Shown one piece after another: positions 11,373 through 20,653 of a DNA stretch of 64,000 nt. This DNA comes from CAVTWD01 sp963738325 (GTDB lineage: Bacteria; Actinomycetota; Acidimicrobiia; Acidimicrobiales; Ilumatobacteraceae). Numbering within the stretch: position 1 is the stretch's first letter; each line of letters opens with the position of its first letter. A program made the position numbers and the translations under genes. The stretch spans positions 1 through 64,000 of the forward strand of contig CAVTWD010000025.1 in assembly GCA_963738325.1 (NCBI GenBank), in the 5' to 3' direction. The notes beneath the pieces are model-generated. The model made no database searches, had not been told where the DNA came from, and saw only the letters and a list, made by a program, of their open reading frames with translations.

Positions 11373-13530
11373 CGAAGGATGCGCTGTTCGCCATCGTGAT
11401 GATCCTCAACATCGTGATCGGCGTCGTGCAGGAGTGGCGGGCGAAGTCGACGCTCGACCACCTGTCTCTGGTGAGCGCGCCGAAGGTGGTGGTCTGGCGC
11501 GACGGGACCCGCCACGACGTGGCCAGCGACGAAGTGGTGGTCGACGACGTCTTCGAGCTCGCGCCCGGGGATCAGATCGCGGTCGACGGGGAGGTGCTCA
11601 GTTCCGACGGCCTCTCGGTCGACGAATCGTTGCTGACCGGCGAGGCCGACCCCATCGAGAAGCGCACCGGCGACGAGATCATGTCCGGGAGCTTCGTCAC
11701 GGCCGGCGGCGGCGTCGCCAGAGCCACGGCCGTAGGCGCCGACTCCTACGCCCAGCGCCTCACGGCCGAGGCCAAGCGGTTCCGGAGCCAGAAGTCCGAG
11801 CTGGCCAAGGGCATCGACCAGATCCTGCGCTTCATCACCTGGGCGCTCGTGCCTACTGCGCTGATCCTCTACTTCGGGCAGCGGGCGAACGGCGATGGTG
11901 TACGCGACGCCCTGATCGGGGGCGTCGCCGGCGTGGTCGCCCTCGTGCCCCAGGGACTCATCCTGCTGCTCAGCATGGCGCAGGCCGTGGCCGTCATCCG
12001 CCTCGGGCGGAAGCAAGTCCTCGTCCAACAGCTCCAAGCGGTGGAGACCCTCGCCCGCGTCACCGTGCTGGCGTCCGACAAGACCGGCACCTTGACCGAC
12101 GGCGACGTCAACCTCGAGGAGGTCCAGCCGCTCGGCGACGTCGACCGCCCGACGGTAGAGGAGGCACTCGCCGCCATCTCCGACGCCGACGAGTTCCCCA
12201 ACGCCACGATGCTGGCGATCGAGCGCAGCTATGAGCACGGGCCGGGCTGGCCCGTCGTTCGGCGCATCCCCTTCGACAGCGCCCACAAGTACAGCGCGGT
12301 GGACTTCGGCGACCATGGATCGTGGTACGTCGGAGCGCCCGAGATCCTCCTGCGGGGTGACGACTCCTTGCGGGGTGACGTCGAGACGCTCGCCGCGTCC
12401 GGGAGGCGCGTCCTCCTCCTGGGCCGCTCCTCGACGATGCCGCCCGCGGGGACCCTTCCCGACGACTTGCGCACCGCCGCGCTCGTCACGTTCTCCGACA
12501 ACATCCGCCCGGACGCGGCGGAGACGATCGACTACTTCCTGAAGGAGAACGTCACGCCGAAGGTGATCTCGGGTGACAACCCGGTGACCGTGGCCGCGAT
12601 CGCGTGGCGGTGCCACGTCCCGAACGCGGACCGCTACGTCGACGCGCGCGAGCTACCCGCCGACCCCGAGCGGCTCCAGGTGGATGCTGACCGCGATCGC
12701 GGTGTTCGGCCGGCGTGACCCCCGAGACCAAGCGAGCGCTGTTGCACGCCTTGCAGGCGCGCGGTGATGTCGTGGCCATGACCGGTGACGGCGTGAACGA
12801 CACCCTGGCCCTGAAGGACGCCGACCTCGGCATCGCCATGGGCTCGGGCACGCCGGCGGCCAAGTCGGTGTCCGAGCTCGTGTTGCTGGACAACCGGTTC
12901 TCGACCCTGCCGAGCGTGGTGGGCGAAGGCCGTCGCGTCATCGGCAACATCGAGCGGGTGGCGCGCCTGTTCGTGAACAAGACGGCGTGGGCCGTGGTGC
13001 TGGCGGTGTTCACCGGGGCGCTCACGCTCAAGTACCCGCTGCTCCCTCGCCATCTCACGGTGGTCGACGGGCTCACCATCGGCATCCCCGGCTTCGTGCT
13101 CTCGTTCCAGCCCAGCCACGACCCGGTGCGACCTGGATTCATCCGGCGGGTGTTGCGCTTCGCCATCCCCACCGGCGTCGTCACCGGGCTCGCGACGATG
13201 GTCGTGTACGCGATCGGGCACACATCGGCCTTCGATGAGAGTGACATCGTGAACCAGAGCGCGGCCACGCTCACGCTCGTGGCCCTCGGGCTGTGGGTGC
13301 TCTACGAGCTCGCCCGGCCTCTCGACCGCGTCCGCGCCATCCTGATCGGCGCCATGGTCGCCATGGCCTTCGGAGCCTTCACCATCCCGTTCGTGGCCGA
13401 CTTCTTCTCCTTGGAAGTGCCGCCGGCCAACTACCTGCTCGTGATCGCGGTGGTCGTCGCGGCCTCCGCCGTGTTGATCCACGCCCTGCTGGCGGCCGTC
13501 GGACGCTGGATGGTGCCTCGCCCCGGCTGA
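11363..13530 (+). CDS. CtpE-like cation-transporting P-type ATPase, N-terminus missing
   Basis: HAD-superfamily ion pump. It has actuator motif LLTGEADPIEK, phosphorylation site ASDKTGTLTDGD (Asp codon 12077-12079), hinge MTGDGVNDTLALKDADLGIA, and six C-terminal membrane helices. Closest in pattern to the actinobacterial CtpE/MgtA-like subgroup, where CtpE transports calcium; the ion here is not proven. The first 60-80 residues with TM1 are absent because the reading begins at the junction. Two close shifts (about 12680 and 12713) interrupt the region reading MLTAIAVFGR then VTPETKRALL. The gene converges on the His-rich protein/PadR pair, ending 0 bases from its stop. Confidence 0.85.
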
Positions 13531-13791
13531 TCAGGCGCCCGACTCGGCGGAACCCGGCTCGGGCTCGGGGCGGGACTCGCCGGCCGCCTGGCGCTCCCGG
13601 AGGCGCTTGATGCGGTCGGCCACGTCGGCCGCGGCCTGCTCGAAGTCGCGTTGGCGACGCTCGAGGAAGGCGATGACGTCGTCAAGATCGCGACCCTGCC
13701 AGCGACCGCGGCCCATGCCGCGCTTGCCCCAGCGATCACCGTGACGGCGACCGTCGCCGTGGTGGATATGGATGTGGATGTGCTCGTCCAT
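13531..13791 (-). CDS. Small histidine-rich protein coupled to PadR
   Basis: An 86-residue product beginning MDEHIHIHIHHGDGRRHGDR, so 8 of the first 17 residues are His. It continues with an Arg/Gly stretch and an amphipathic coiled-coil-like helix (DDVIAFLERRQRDFEQAAAD), then a Pro/Glu tail. Its ATG at 13791 overlaps the PadR stop (TGATG), which implies translational coupling. The alternating His pattern could bind divalent metal, while the helix could mediate oligomerisation or partner contact. I do not recognise a family. A metal sensor/chaperone or a regulator accessory role is inference from composition and from the facing P-type ATPase gene. Confidence 0.65.
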   Translation of the reverse strand: MDEHIHIHIHHGDGRRHGDRWGKRGMGRGRWQGRDLDDVIAFLERRQRDFEQAAADVADRIKRLRERQAAGESRPEPEPGSAESGA

Positions 13792-14123
13792 CAAATGGAT
13801 CCTTCGTGATAGCGCCGCCCGAAGGCGGCGAGGGTAGAAGTGGCGCGGTCGAGGGCCTCGGCCCAGGCGGCCAGGACGGCGCGCCCGTCGTCCGTCAGCT
13901 CGTAGGTGCGCTTGACCCGCCCAGGCAGGTCGTCGCGCCAGCGTGAGCGGACGAGACCCTCGTCCTCGAGGGACCGCAGGAGTCGGTAGAGGTTGCCCAG
14001 GTCCACCCGTTCGTCGGGTAGCAGCTCGGCCAACGAGTCGGCGAGGTCGTAGCCATAGGTTTCGCCGTCCCGCAGCACGAGCAGCAAGGCCGGCTCGACG
14101 AAGCGTTCGATGCGGGCTCGCAC
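13791..14123 (-). CDS. PadR-family transcriptional regulator
   Basis: Winged-helix repressor of about 110 residues: LLLVLRDGETYGYDLADSLAE, then LGNLYRLLRSLEDEGLVRSRW recognition region, wing TYELTDDGRAVLAAWAE and a C-terminal dimer helix. GTG 14123 (VRARIERFVEP) was chosen because it gives the normal PadR length and follows a GGGGGG ribosome-binding-like stretch. An upstream ATG at 14222 is 6 bases from a good -10 and could serve a leaderless transcript, but it adds 33 atypical residues. The gene shares one base with the downstream His-rich ORF. Ligand unknown; autoregulation is suggested by the palindromic promoter. Confidence 0.83.
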   Translation of the reverse strand: MRARIERFVEPALLLVLRDGETYGYDLADSLAELLPDERVDLGNLYRLLRSLEDEGLVRSRWRDDLPGRVKRTYELTDDGRAVLAAWAEALDRATSTLAAFGRRYHEGSI

Positions 14124-14228
14124 CGTCCACCCCCCGTCCGCCTGCCGCCAACGACAGCGAGCGGCCGGAGCGCCACTGTGGCGATGGCCGAACCCACGCC
14201 GTGGACCTTGTCCTCCGACCATGGTGCG

Positions 14229-14258
14229 ACTCTACATGTTACTTACACTGTATGACAA
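14229..14258 (-). promoter_or_regulatory. Candidate padR promoter with overlapping inverted repeat
   Basis: On the minus strand TTGTCA (14258-14253) and TAGAGT (14234-14229) are separated by 18 bases, an unusually AT-rich patch for this DNA. The spacer and its edges contain the imperfect dyad TACAGTGTAAGTAACATGTA, placed where a PadR dimer would block polymerase. The transcript would begin near ATG 14222, so either a leaderless message or a 99-base leader to GTG 14123. Confidence 0.45.
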
Positions 14259-14301
14259 CCCCGAAGCCACGAAACCCGTGACCACGCGGCGGCGAAAGCC
14301 A

Positions 14302-14604
14302 TCAGCCGACCGGTGCCTCCGAAGCGATCTCGTACTTCGTGAACGACCGATCGTGGATCCCGATCCCGGCAACGGCTTGGCGGAACGCGGCGACGTGCGG
14401 CGTGGCCAGATGCGCGTCGAGGGCCGCCTGCGACTCCCACTTCTCGATCACGTGCAACCGCCCGTCGTATTCGAGATCCGACGTGAAGGCGTAGTGGAGA
14501 CAACCCTCCTCCGGGCGAGTTGCGGAGTGGATGGCTACACAGGCCGCGATGGCCTCGTCACGATGAGCAGGGTGGAAGTCGAGCGTGCCGGCAACGAGAA
14601 GCAT
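14302..14604 (-). CDS. ABM-domain monooxygenase-like protein (YgiN type)
   Basis: A 100-residue single ABM-fold protein (antibiotic biosynthesis monooxygenase/quinol monooxygenase superfamily). Diagnostic segments are EAIAACVAIHSATRPEEGCLHYAF, cut here as HSATRPEEGCLHYAF, then RLHVIEKWESQAALDAHLATPHVAAF. These supply the fold and the conserved His/Trp positions. Such proteins act as dimers on quinone-like substrates or simply bind them. The start is ATG 14604. It lies upstream of padR on the same strand with the padR promoter in between, so separate transcription is likely. Substrate unknown. Confidence 0.8.
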   Translation of the reverse strand: MLLVAGTLDFHPAHRDEAIAACVAIHSATRPEEGCLHYAFTSDLEYDGRLHVIEKWESQAALDAHLATPHVAAFRQAVAGIGIHDRSFTKYEIASEAPVG

Positions 14605-14690
14605 GCCCGCACTGTACGGGCCCCTTCCGAATCGGGCCTTCGGCGGCGGGGTGCGCCCTCTTCGCCGGCTGCGCTGGATACCGTGACCCG

Positions 14691-15182
14691 GTGCGGACCC
14701 CCCACCGCCGAGCCATCACGACCCTCGCCGCGGGCCTCGCCGTCACTGGCGCGCTGGTGTCGTGCGGCACCACCCATGAGGTGCGGGGCACCACGCTGCC
14801 CACGCTGCCCGAGCGCGTGCTGGAGACAACCGTTCCCGCGACCGCGGCTCCGACGACGACAACGACCGTGGTGGCGCCCTCCTCCACGTTCGCGGTGGAC
14901 AGCAGTGTCGTCGAGAGCTCGACCACGACGCTTCCCGGTGGCCGGATCCACTACACCCGTGAGCCCACCATCGGGCCGCTCCACATCGGATACAACGGGC
15001 CCCGGGTCCGACAGCTGCAAGGTCGGCTGGCCGGGCTCGGCTACCAGTTGTCGGTCGACGGCTACTTCGGCCGGGGCACCGAGGCCGCCCTGCGCGAGTT
15101 CCAGGCGACTCAGGGGCTGCCCGCCGACGGCATCGACGACACCGACACCGATGCCCGCCTCATCTCTCTGACGGGCGGATGA
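14691..15182 (+). CDS. Peptidoglycan-binding domain lipoprotein
   Basis: The N-terminus RRAITTLAAGLAVTGALVSC is a lipoprotein signal with lipobox ALVSC, so the mature protein starts at Cys and is anchored outside the membrane. A Thr/Pro-rich linker of about 70 residues follows, with TTTT runs. The C-terminus is one PG_binding_1 domain (LGYNGPRVRQLQGRLAGLGY-like, DGYFGRGTEAALREFQATQG). No catalytic domain is present. GTG 14691 was chosen because it places the signal peptide at the start. Probably a wall-binding accessory protein; the exact role is unknown. Confidence 0.8.
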   Translation: MRTPHRRAITTLAAGLAVTGALVSCGTTHEVRGTTLPTLPERVLETTVPATAAPTTTTTVVAPSSTFAVDSSVVESSTTTLPGGRIHYTREPTIGPLHIGYNGPRVRQLQGRLAGLGYQLSVDGYFGRGTEAALREFQATQGLPADGIDDTDTDARLISLTGG

Positions 15183-15300
15183 ACCGCGGCATCGAGCGCT
15201 CCCGCGCCCGGGGTCACCTACCGGGGACCTCCGGCCCTGGCCGCGGCGGCGGTGCATCCGTAGCGTCGAGCTGTGGCCGCGGTGAGGGCGCGGCGAGATC

Positions 15301-17051
15301 GTGAATCCTCCTTCCCGTGTGGCCCGCAGTGACGACGAGCTGACCCGAGCCACCTTCAGCTGGGCCGAGGCGCGCTCGTGGATGGACGGGCTCCCTGGAG
15401 GCGGCCTCAACATCGCCCACGAGGCCGTCGACCGGCATGCCACCGGTCCTCGCGGCACCCGTGTCGCTCTGCGGCTGCTCGGCAAGCACGGCGAGCGCCG
15501 CGAGGTCACCTACCGGGAGCTGTCGGGCCTCACGAACCGGTTCGCGAACGTGCTCGACGGCCTCGGCGTCGAGCGGGGCGAGCGGGTCTTCGTCTTGCTC
15601 CCGAGGGTGCGCGAGCTCTACCTCGCCGTGCTGGGCACGTTGAAACACGCGAGCGTGGCCTGCACCCTCTTCTCTGCCTTCGGCCCCGAACCGATCCGTC
15701 AGCGCCTGGCCCTCGGCGACGCCCGCGTGCTCGTGACGACGGCGCCGCTCTACCAGCGCAAGGTGGCCGCCATCCGCGGTGGGCTCCCCGGCTTGGCCCA
15801 CGTGCTCATCGCCGGGCCGGCCCGGGCCCCGGCCGGCACGGTCAGCCTTGACGAGCTCATGGCCGATGCGTCCGAGCGCTACGAGATCCCACCGACGGGG
15901 CCGGAGGATCCCGCCCTCTTGCACTTCACGAGTGGCACCACGGGTCCACCGAAAGGTGCCGTCCACGTCCACGCGGCCGTCATCGCCCACCACGCCACCG
16001 GCCGTCTGGCCTTGGATCTCCACCCTGAGGATGCGTATTGGTGCACGGCGGACCAAGGCTGGGTGACCGGCGTGTCGTACGGGATCCTTGCCCCGCTCAC
16101 GCACGGTCTGACGGTCATCGCCGACGAGGGCGACTTCGACGCCGACCGCTGGTACCGGATTCTGCAGGACGAGCGGGTGACGGTCTGGTACACCTCCCCT
16201 ACCGCCGTGCGGATGCTCATGCGCGTCGGCGCCGAAGTGGCGCACGAGTACGACCTGTCGGCTCTTCGCGTGGCGGCCAGCGTCGGCGAAGCGCTCGACG
16301 CCGACGCGGTGACCTGGGGCCTCGAGGCCTTCGGTCGGCCCATCCACGACAACTGGTGGCAGACGGAGACCGGCGCCATCATGATCGCCAACCCACCCGG
16401 CCAACCGATCCGCCCGGGGTCCATGGGCCGCCCGCTCCCGGGTGTCGAGGCCACGGTCTTGGAGACCGACGACGAAGGTCAGGTCGTCCATCCGCGGGGC
16501 ACGCCGACGAGGTGGTCGAGCTGACCAGCTCCGGGCGGGCGGGCATGATCGGCCTACGCCCGGGGTGGCCGTCGATGTTCCGCGCCTACCTCGACGACCC
16601 GGCCCGCTACGCCGCCGCCTTCGCCGGCGGTTGGTACCTGAGCGGCGACCTCGCCCGCCGCGACGATGACGGCTACTTCTGGTTCGTCGGACGTGCCGAC
16701 GACCTGATCAAGACGGCCGGCCACCTGATCGGGCCGTTCGAGGTCGAGGCCGCGCTCCTCTCCCATCCGGCAGTCGCGGAGGCCGGTGCCTTCGGCGTGC
16801 CCGATCCGGTCGCCGGAAGCGTGGTGCACGCGGCCGTCGTCCTTCGACCCGGATTCGTGGATGCCAAGGAGCTGGAACACGACCTCCTCGCCCACTCGCG
16901 GAGCCGCCTGGGCGCGGCGGTCGCGCCGTGCCGCATCCGGATCGTCGATCGCCTACCGAAGACCCGCAGCGGCAAGATCGTGCGCCGCCTGCTGCGAGCC
17001 CGTGAGCTCGGGGTGCTGGAAGGCGACACGTCCACCATGGAGGACCTCTGA
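15301..17051 (+). CDS. Acetyl/acyl-CoA synthetase (AMP-forming), one frameshift
   Basis: ANL-superfamily ligase that activates a carboxylate with ATP. It has P-loop HFTSGTTGPPKGAVH, the acetyl-CoA-synthetase-type motif DNWWQTETGAIM, hinge GWYLSGDLARRDDDGYFWFVGRADD and catalytic Lys in LPKTRSGKIVRR. Start GTG 15301; a shift near 16500 (GGGG run) joins HPRG to DEVVELTSSGRAGM. Length of about 580 residues fits short- or medium-chain synthetases. A stand-alone acyl carrier protein follows after a single base. The pair suggests that the adenylate may be passed to that carrier rather than, or as well as, to CoA. Substrate cannot be read from sequence. Confidence 0.85.
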
Positions 17052-17052
17052 C

Positions 17053-17313
17053 ATGACAACAACCGGTCCCGATTTCGCGGAAGCCATCTGCAGCGCGCTC
17101 TGCACCGTGGCGCCCGACGCCGATGTCGGCCACGTCGGTCCGGACGACGACCTCATCGAGAGCCTCGGCCTCGACTCCATGGACCTCCTGAACGTCGTAG
17201 CGGCGGTGGCCCAGCGCACCGGGCTGGAGGTGCCCGAACGCGACTACCCGGCACTGCGAACCATGCGGGGCTTCCTCGACGAGCTGGCGAAGCTGGCCGA
17301 AGCCCAGCCGTAA
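17053..17313 (+). CDS. Stand-alone acyl carrier protein
   Basis: An 86-residue acidic helical protein with the phosphopantetheine site LGLDSMDLLNVV; Ser in DSM carries the prosthetic arm. ATG 17053 lies one base after the synthetase stop, so co-translation is near certain. The surrounding sequence differs from a housekeeping AcpP (no fab genes nearby, variant PERDYPALRTMRGFLDELAK tail). It probably serves a dedicated pathway with the upstream ligase. Confidence 0.85.
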   Translation: MTTTGPDFAEAICSALCTVAPDADVGHVGPDDDLIESLGLDSMDLLNVVAAVAQRTGLEVPERDYPALRTMRGFLDELAKLAEAQP

Positions 17314-17348
17314 CACGTGTCGGTCAGCCGCCGCGGCACGTTCGTTCC

Positions 17349-17401
17349 CGTTCATCCGTGTCGCTTCGCGCGGCATCGGCGCGGATCGACCCGCACGAAC
17401 G
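17349..17401. repeat. Dispersed palindromic intergenic element, copy 1
   Basis: Begins CGTTCATCCGTGTCGC and ends GATCGACCCGCACGAACG, with terminal arms CGTTC/GAACG. It matches copies at 52,166 and 55,524 in the outer parts but has a degenerate centre (no 10-base palindrome). It lies between the convergent ends of the carrier-protein gene and the GNAT gene. Confidence 0.6.
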
Positions 17402-17428
17402 CATGAAGCGGCGCGCCGGGCTCAGGGA

Positions 17429-18358
17429 TCAGCGGTCCGGTCCGGGCGGCGCGGTGAGGTCGGCCAGCGTGCGCACGACCGCCTCGGTGACGGCGGTCGC
17501 GGACGGCCGCCGCGACGAAGGGCCTTCTCCGGCGAGCGCGAGGTCGCGCCGGATGCTCGCCTCCACGATCACCGGCACGCCTCCGTGCAACCTGCGATGG
17601 CCGGACAGCAGGGCTTCGGCCCGAGCGTCGCCGGGCGGGAGGGCCACGATGATCACGTCTGCATCCGCCGCGAGCGGACAGCGCTCTCCCCGCAGGACGG
17701 GGCATCGAGCCCGACCGTCGGGACGGGGGCCACCGCACGCGGCCAGGGTGAAACCCGCATCGCCCGCGGCGGCCGCGCCGGCCCACCTCCCGCCCGGGAC
17801 TTCGACGACCACGCGGGGACGGTCGTGGACCGGGGGCCAACCGGGGATAGCCGAGTGGGTGCCGATCACGACGCGGACCACGGTGAAGTCGTCGTTGTCG
17901 AGCGTGGCGTACCCGCGGTGGCGCACCAGGGCCAGCATCGACCGGTTCTCCAGGAGGATGTCGGCTTCCAGATTGGGGACGCCGCGCTCGGCGGCCTCCT
18001 CGACCAAGGCGTCCAGGAGGTACGGCCCGAGCCAGCCTCGCCAGCGCGGTGACACTGTCAGGGCGAACTCGCCGTCGCCGTTGGGGAGCAGGTCGTAGCC
18101 CACCTCACCGACCAGCTCCTCGCTATCACCGTCGGCGACGACGGCCGCCAATCCGACGCCGCCGCGCTCGCCCACTCCCGCCCAACGCTCGAGGAACGCT
18201 TGGCCGGGATGGAAGGCGGAGAAGAAGCGACGGTGCCGGTCCTCGTCGGAGAGCTCCTCGTAGAGACGTTCGAGGCCGGCGACGTCGGCGGGACGCATGG
18301 CTCGCACGGTCAGGGCGCGTCCGTGGCCGAGCGGCACCGTGCGCGGCTCGGCTCCCAT
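17429..18358 (-). CDS. GNAT-family acetyltransferase with C-terminal extension
   Basis: Residues 15-165 carry the GNAT fold: LTVRAMRPADVAGLERLYEEL, then the acyl-CoA region EFALTVSPRWRGWLGPYLLD (Q/RxxGxG/A loop variant RWRGWLG) and NRSMLALVRHRGYATL. A second, unrecognised domain of about 130 residues follows, with a Cys pair in ARCPVLRGERCPLAAD, and an Asp-rich VIIVALPP strand. ATG 18358 was chosen because translation upstream lacks homology-like features. It is divergent from the DinB-like gene. The substrate, small molecule or protein, is unknown. Confidence 0.75.
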   Translation of the reverse strand: MGAEPRTVPLGHGRALTVRAMRPADVAGLERLYEELSDEDRHRRFFSAFHPGQAFLERWAGVGERGGVGLAAVVADGDSEELVGEVGYDLLPNGDGEFALTVSPRWRGWLGPYLLDALVEEAAERGVPNLEADILLENRSMLALVRHRGYATLDNDDFTVVRVVIGTHSAIPGWPPVHDRPRVVVEVPGGRWAGAAAAGDAGFTLAACGGPRPDGRARCPVLRGERCPLAADADVIIVALPPGDARAEALLSGHRRLHGGVPVIVEASIRRDLALAGEGPSSRRPSATAVTEAVVRTLADLTAPPGPDR

Positions 18359-18421
18359 CGCGCCATCATGCGGGCGCGAGCCGACAGCCGCCCAGGACCG
18401 AAAGTCACGAGATCGGCGGCG

Positions 18422-18439
18422 GCCGGCCCGAAGGCCGGC
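18422..18439. other. Stable hairpin GCCGGCC-CGAA-GGCCGGC between divergent genes
   Basis: Perfect 7-bp GC arms around a CGAA tetraloop, followed by a second dyad GCCACC...GGTGGC at 18452-18470. Both lie in the leader of the DinB-like gene, just before GTG 18473, and could affect its translation. No known RNA class recognised. Confidence 0.35.
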
Positions 18440-18472
18440 GCGCCACCTGCCATTGGTGGCACGATCGGCGCG

Positions 18473-19021
18473 GTGGAAGACGAGCCTGCTTCCGAGCCAT
18501 CCTCGATCGAGCCGAACCACGACCGGCTCGAGCCGGCGCCGATCGCCGACGAGCGGACGGCCTTGCGCGAGTGGCTCGACCTGCACCGGGCGACCGCGGT
18601 CCGCAAGGCCAGCGGGGTGACCGAAGAGGAGGCTCGGCTCACCCTCACGCCCGGCGGCCTGTCCCTCATCGGCCTGATCCGCCATCTCACGGAGGTGGAG
18701 CGCAACTGGTTCCAGCGCGGCTTCCTCGGCGAGTCGGTGGAACCGCTGTACTACTCGGACGCCGATCCCGACGGGGACTTCCACCCAGCCCCGGAGGACG
18801 CCCTCGACGAGGCGATCGCCGTGTATCTCGCGACGTGCGAGCGCTCGCGAGCCATCGAGGCAGCGGCACCGTCGCTCGACGAGCTCGCCGCTCGCGTCCA
18901 TCCGGAGATGGGTCGCTTCCAGCTGCGCTGGATCATGCTCCACATGATCGAGGAGACGGCCCGGCACAACGGCCACGCGGACCTCCTGCGTGAGGCGGCG
19001 GACGGGACCGTCGGCGAGTAG
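18473..19021 (+). CDS. DinB/DUF664-family protein
   Basis: A four-helix bundle protein of the DinB_2/DUF664 (mini-circle) type, with metal-ligand-type histidines in LIGLIRHLTEVERNWFQRG and MLHMIEETARHNGHADLLRE. The spacing matches the H...H...H triad of the superfamily. Members include metal-dependent thiol transferases (bacillithiol- or mycothiol-linked) and stress proteins of unknown function. GTG 18473 is the first start in frame after two leader hairpins; the family-like region begins near residue 20. It is divergent from the GNAT gene. Confidence 0.78.
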   Translation: MEDEPASEPSSIEPNHDRLEPAPIADERTALREWLDLHRATAVRKASGVTEEEARLTLTPGGLSLIGLIRHLTEVERNWFQRGFLGESVEPLYYSDADPDGDFHPAPEDALDEAIAVYLATCERSRAIEAAAPSLDELAARVHPEMGRFQLRWIMLHMIEETARHNGHADLLREAADGTVGE

Positions 19022-19125
19022 CCGGCGAACGGGGGACCCTCCGGATCTGGCCCTGAGATTTTCCGCGAACCGGGTCTGGATCGGCGGCGTACAGGTTGGC
19101 GAACCCTCACGCAAAGGATCTCGCC

Positions 19126-20497
19126 ATGCCGCGCAACCCTCGCCGCCACGCTCTGATCATCGGTGCCGGCATGGCCGGCCTGGCCACCGCGCGCGTCCTG
19201 GCCGACCACTTCGAGTCGGCCACAGTCCTCGATCGCGATGAGCTGCCCACCGCCACCAGCCGCAAGGGAGTGCCCCAGGGGCGTCACGCCCACGCCCTGC
19301 TCTCGGGGGGTGCGCGGGTCATCATCGAGCTGCTTCCCGGCATCGTCGAGGAGCTCGTGGGCGATGGCGCCGCCATGCTCGACTTCAACGAGGGGTCCTG
19401 GTACCAGGCGGGCGGCTACCGCGCCACCTGCCAGATCGAGCGGCAGGTCATCAGCGTCAGCCGCCCCTTCCTCGAGGGCGCCATTCGCCGCCGGGTCGCG
19501 TCGCTTGCCAACGTGCGCATCGAGAGCGGCGCCACGGTCGACCGGCTGATCTCGGTCGGCGACCGGGTGACGGGCGCACACGTGTGCCGCCGCGATGGCC
19601 ACGAGGAGCGGGTCGACGCAGATCTCGTCGTGGACTGCTCGGGTCGCGCCTCTCAGGCCTCCCTCTGGATGGAGGAGATGGGCTATGGCGCGCCCGACGT
19701 GGCCGAGGTCCGTTGCGACGTGCGCTACGGCACGGTCATCCTGCCGCGGCGGCCCGGCGACATGGACGGCACCTTCGCGGTGATCATCGAATCACCGCCT
19801 CACGGCAAGCGCGCCGCGTTCATCATCCCGATCGAGAACAACCGCTGGATCGTCACCATCGCGGCGAGCTTCGGCGCCGTCGCCCCTGTCGACGAGGAGA
19901 GCTTCCGGGCCATTGCGGCGAGCCTGCCTTCCCCGGAGGTCGCCGAGCTGCTGAGCAAGTTCGAACAGCTCGGCCCGGTGGCCCGCCATCGTCTGATGTC
20001 GAGCAAGCGCCGCCGCTACGAGAAGCTGAAGCGACTACCCGCCGGCTTCCTCGCCCTCGGCGACGCCATCTGCAGCTTCAACCCCGTCTACGGCCAGGGG
20101 ATGAGCAGCGCGGTGATGCAGGCCGATGTCCTCGATCGCTCACTCGGGTCCCACGGCAACGACGCGGCGATGGTGCGCGACTTCTACAAACAGGCTGCCC
20201 ATGTGATCGCGACGCCATGGCAGTTCGCGGTTGGCGCGGATTTCGCGCACCCGGAGTGCCGCGGGCCGAAGCCCCCGGGCACGGACATGATCAACCGGTA
20301 CATGGCCCTGCGTGCTGCTCGCCGCGGAGGTCTCGCCGTACGTGAACACGGCGATGGTCAAGGTCCAGAACCTGCTGGTTCCGCCCACCACGCTTTTCCA
20401 CCCTTCGATGGTGCGGGCGGTCCGGCGGGGCGCGGTCGAGGCACAGCGCCGCCAACGCCTCGCCGAGCGGGAAGCCGGGGATCGCCCTGCGGCCTGA
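19126..20497 (+). CDS. FAD-dependent oxidoreductase (squalene-epoxidase/halogenase-like), one frameshift
   Basis: Class A flavoprotein-monooxygenase fold. The dinucleotide motif is ALIIGAGMAGLATARVLADH, followed by LDRDELP and the second FAD motif GFLALGDAICSFNPVYGQGMS (GD...P.GQG). Such actinobacterial proteins act on hydrophobic substrates, but none can be assigned here. Start ATG 19126 follows AAAGGATCTCGCC. A shift near 20310 joins GTDMINRYM to AAEVSPYVNTAMVKVQNLL, giving about 456 residues, the usual length. No neighbouring partner reductase. Confidence 0.8.
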
Positions 20498-20653
20498 CCG
20501 TCGGCGGCAATCGACTGGCCGGGTTCGCGGAGCCGGATGTCAACGCCAATCGTCGATGACGAAGGCATCCCGTCCAAGCCGTCATAGGTGGAGGAGGCGC
20601 CGGCGCGGTGCGAATTCCACCACCGAGCGGGTGCTCAGGGCGACATCACCCGG

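Noticed and set aside
11082..13530. Fusion of carbonic anhydrase with a P-type ATPase
   Set aside because: The two coding frames differ at the seam, both proteins lack needed parts, and the seam is a short shared string. A chimeric join explains it better.
17429..19114. A single long 561-residue minus-strand protein
   Set aside because: Only the part from ATG 18358 carries GNAT features; the upstream part is a shadow of the DinB-like gene on the other strand.
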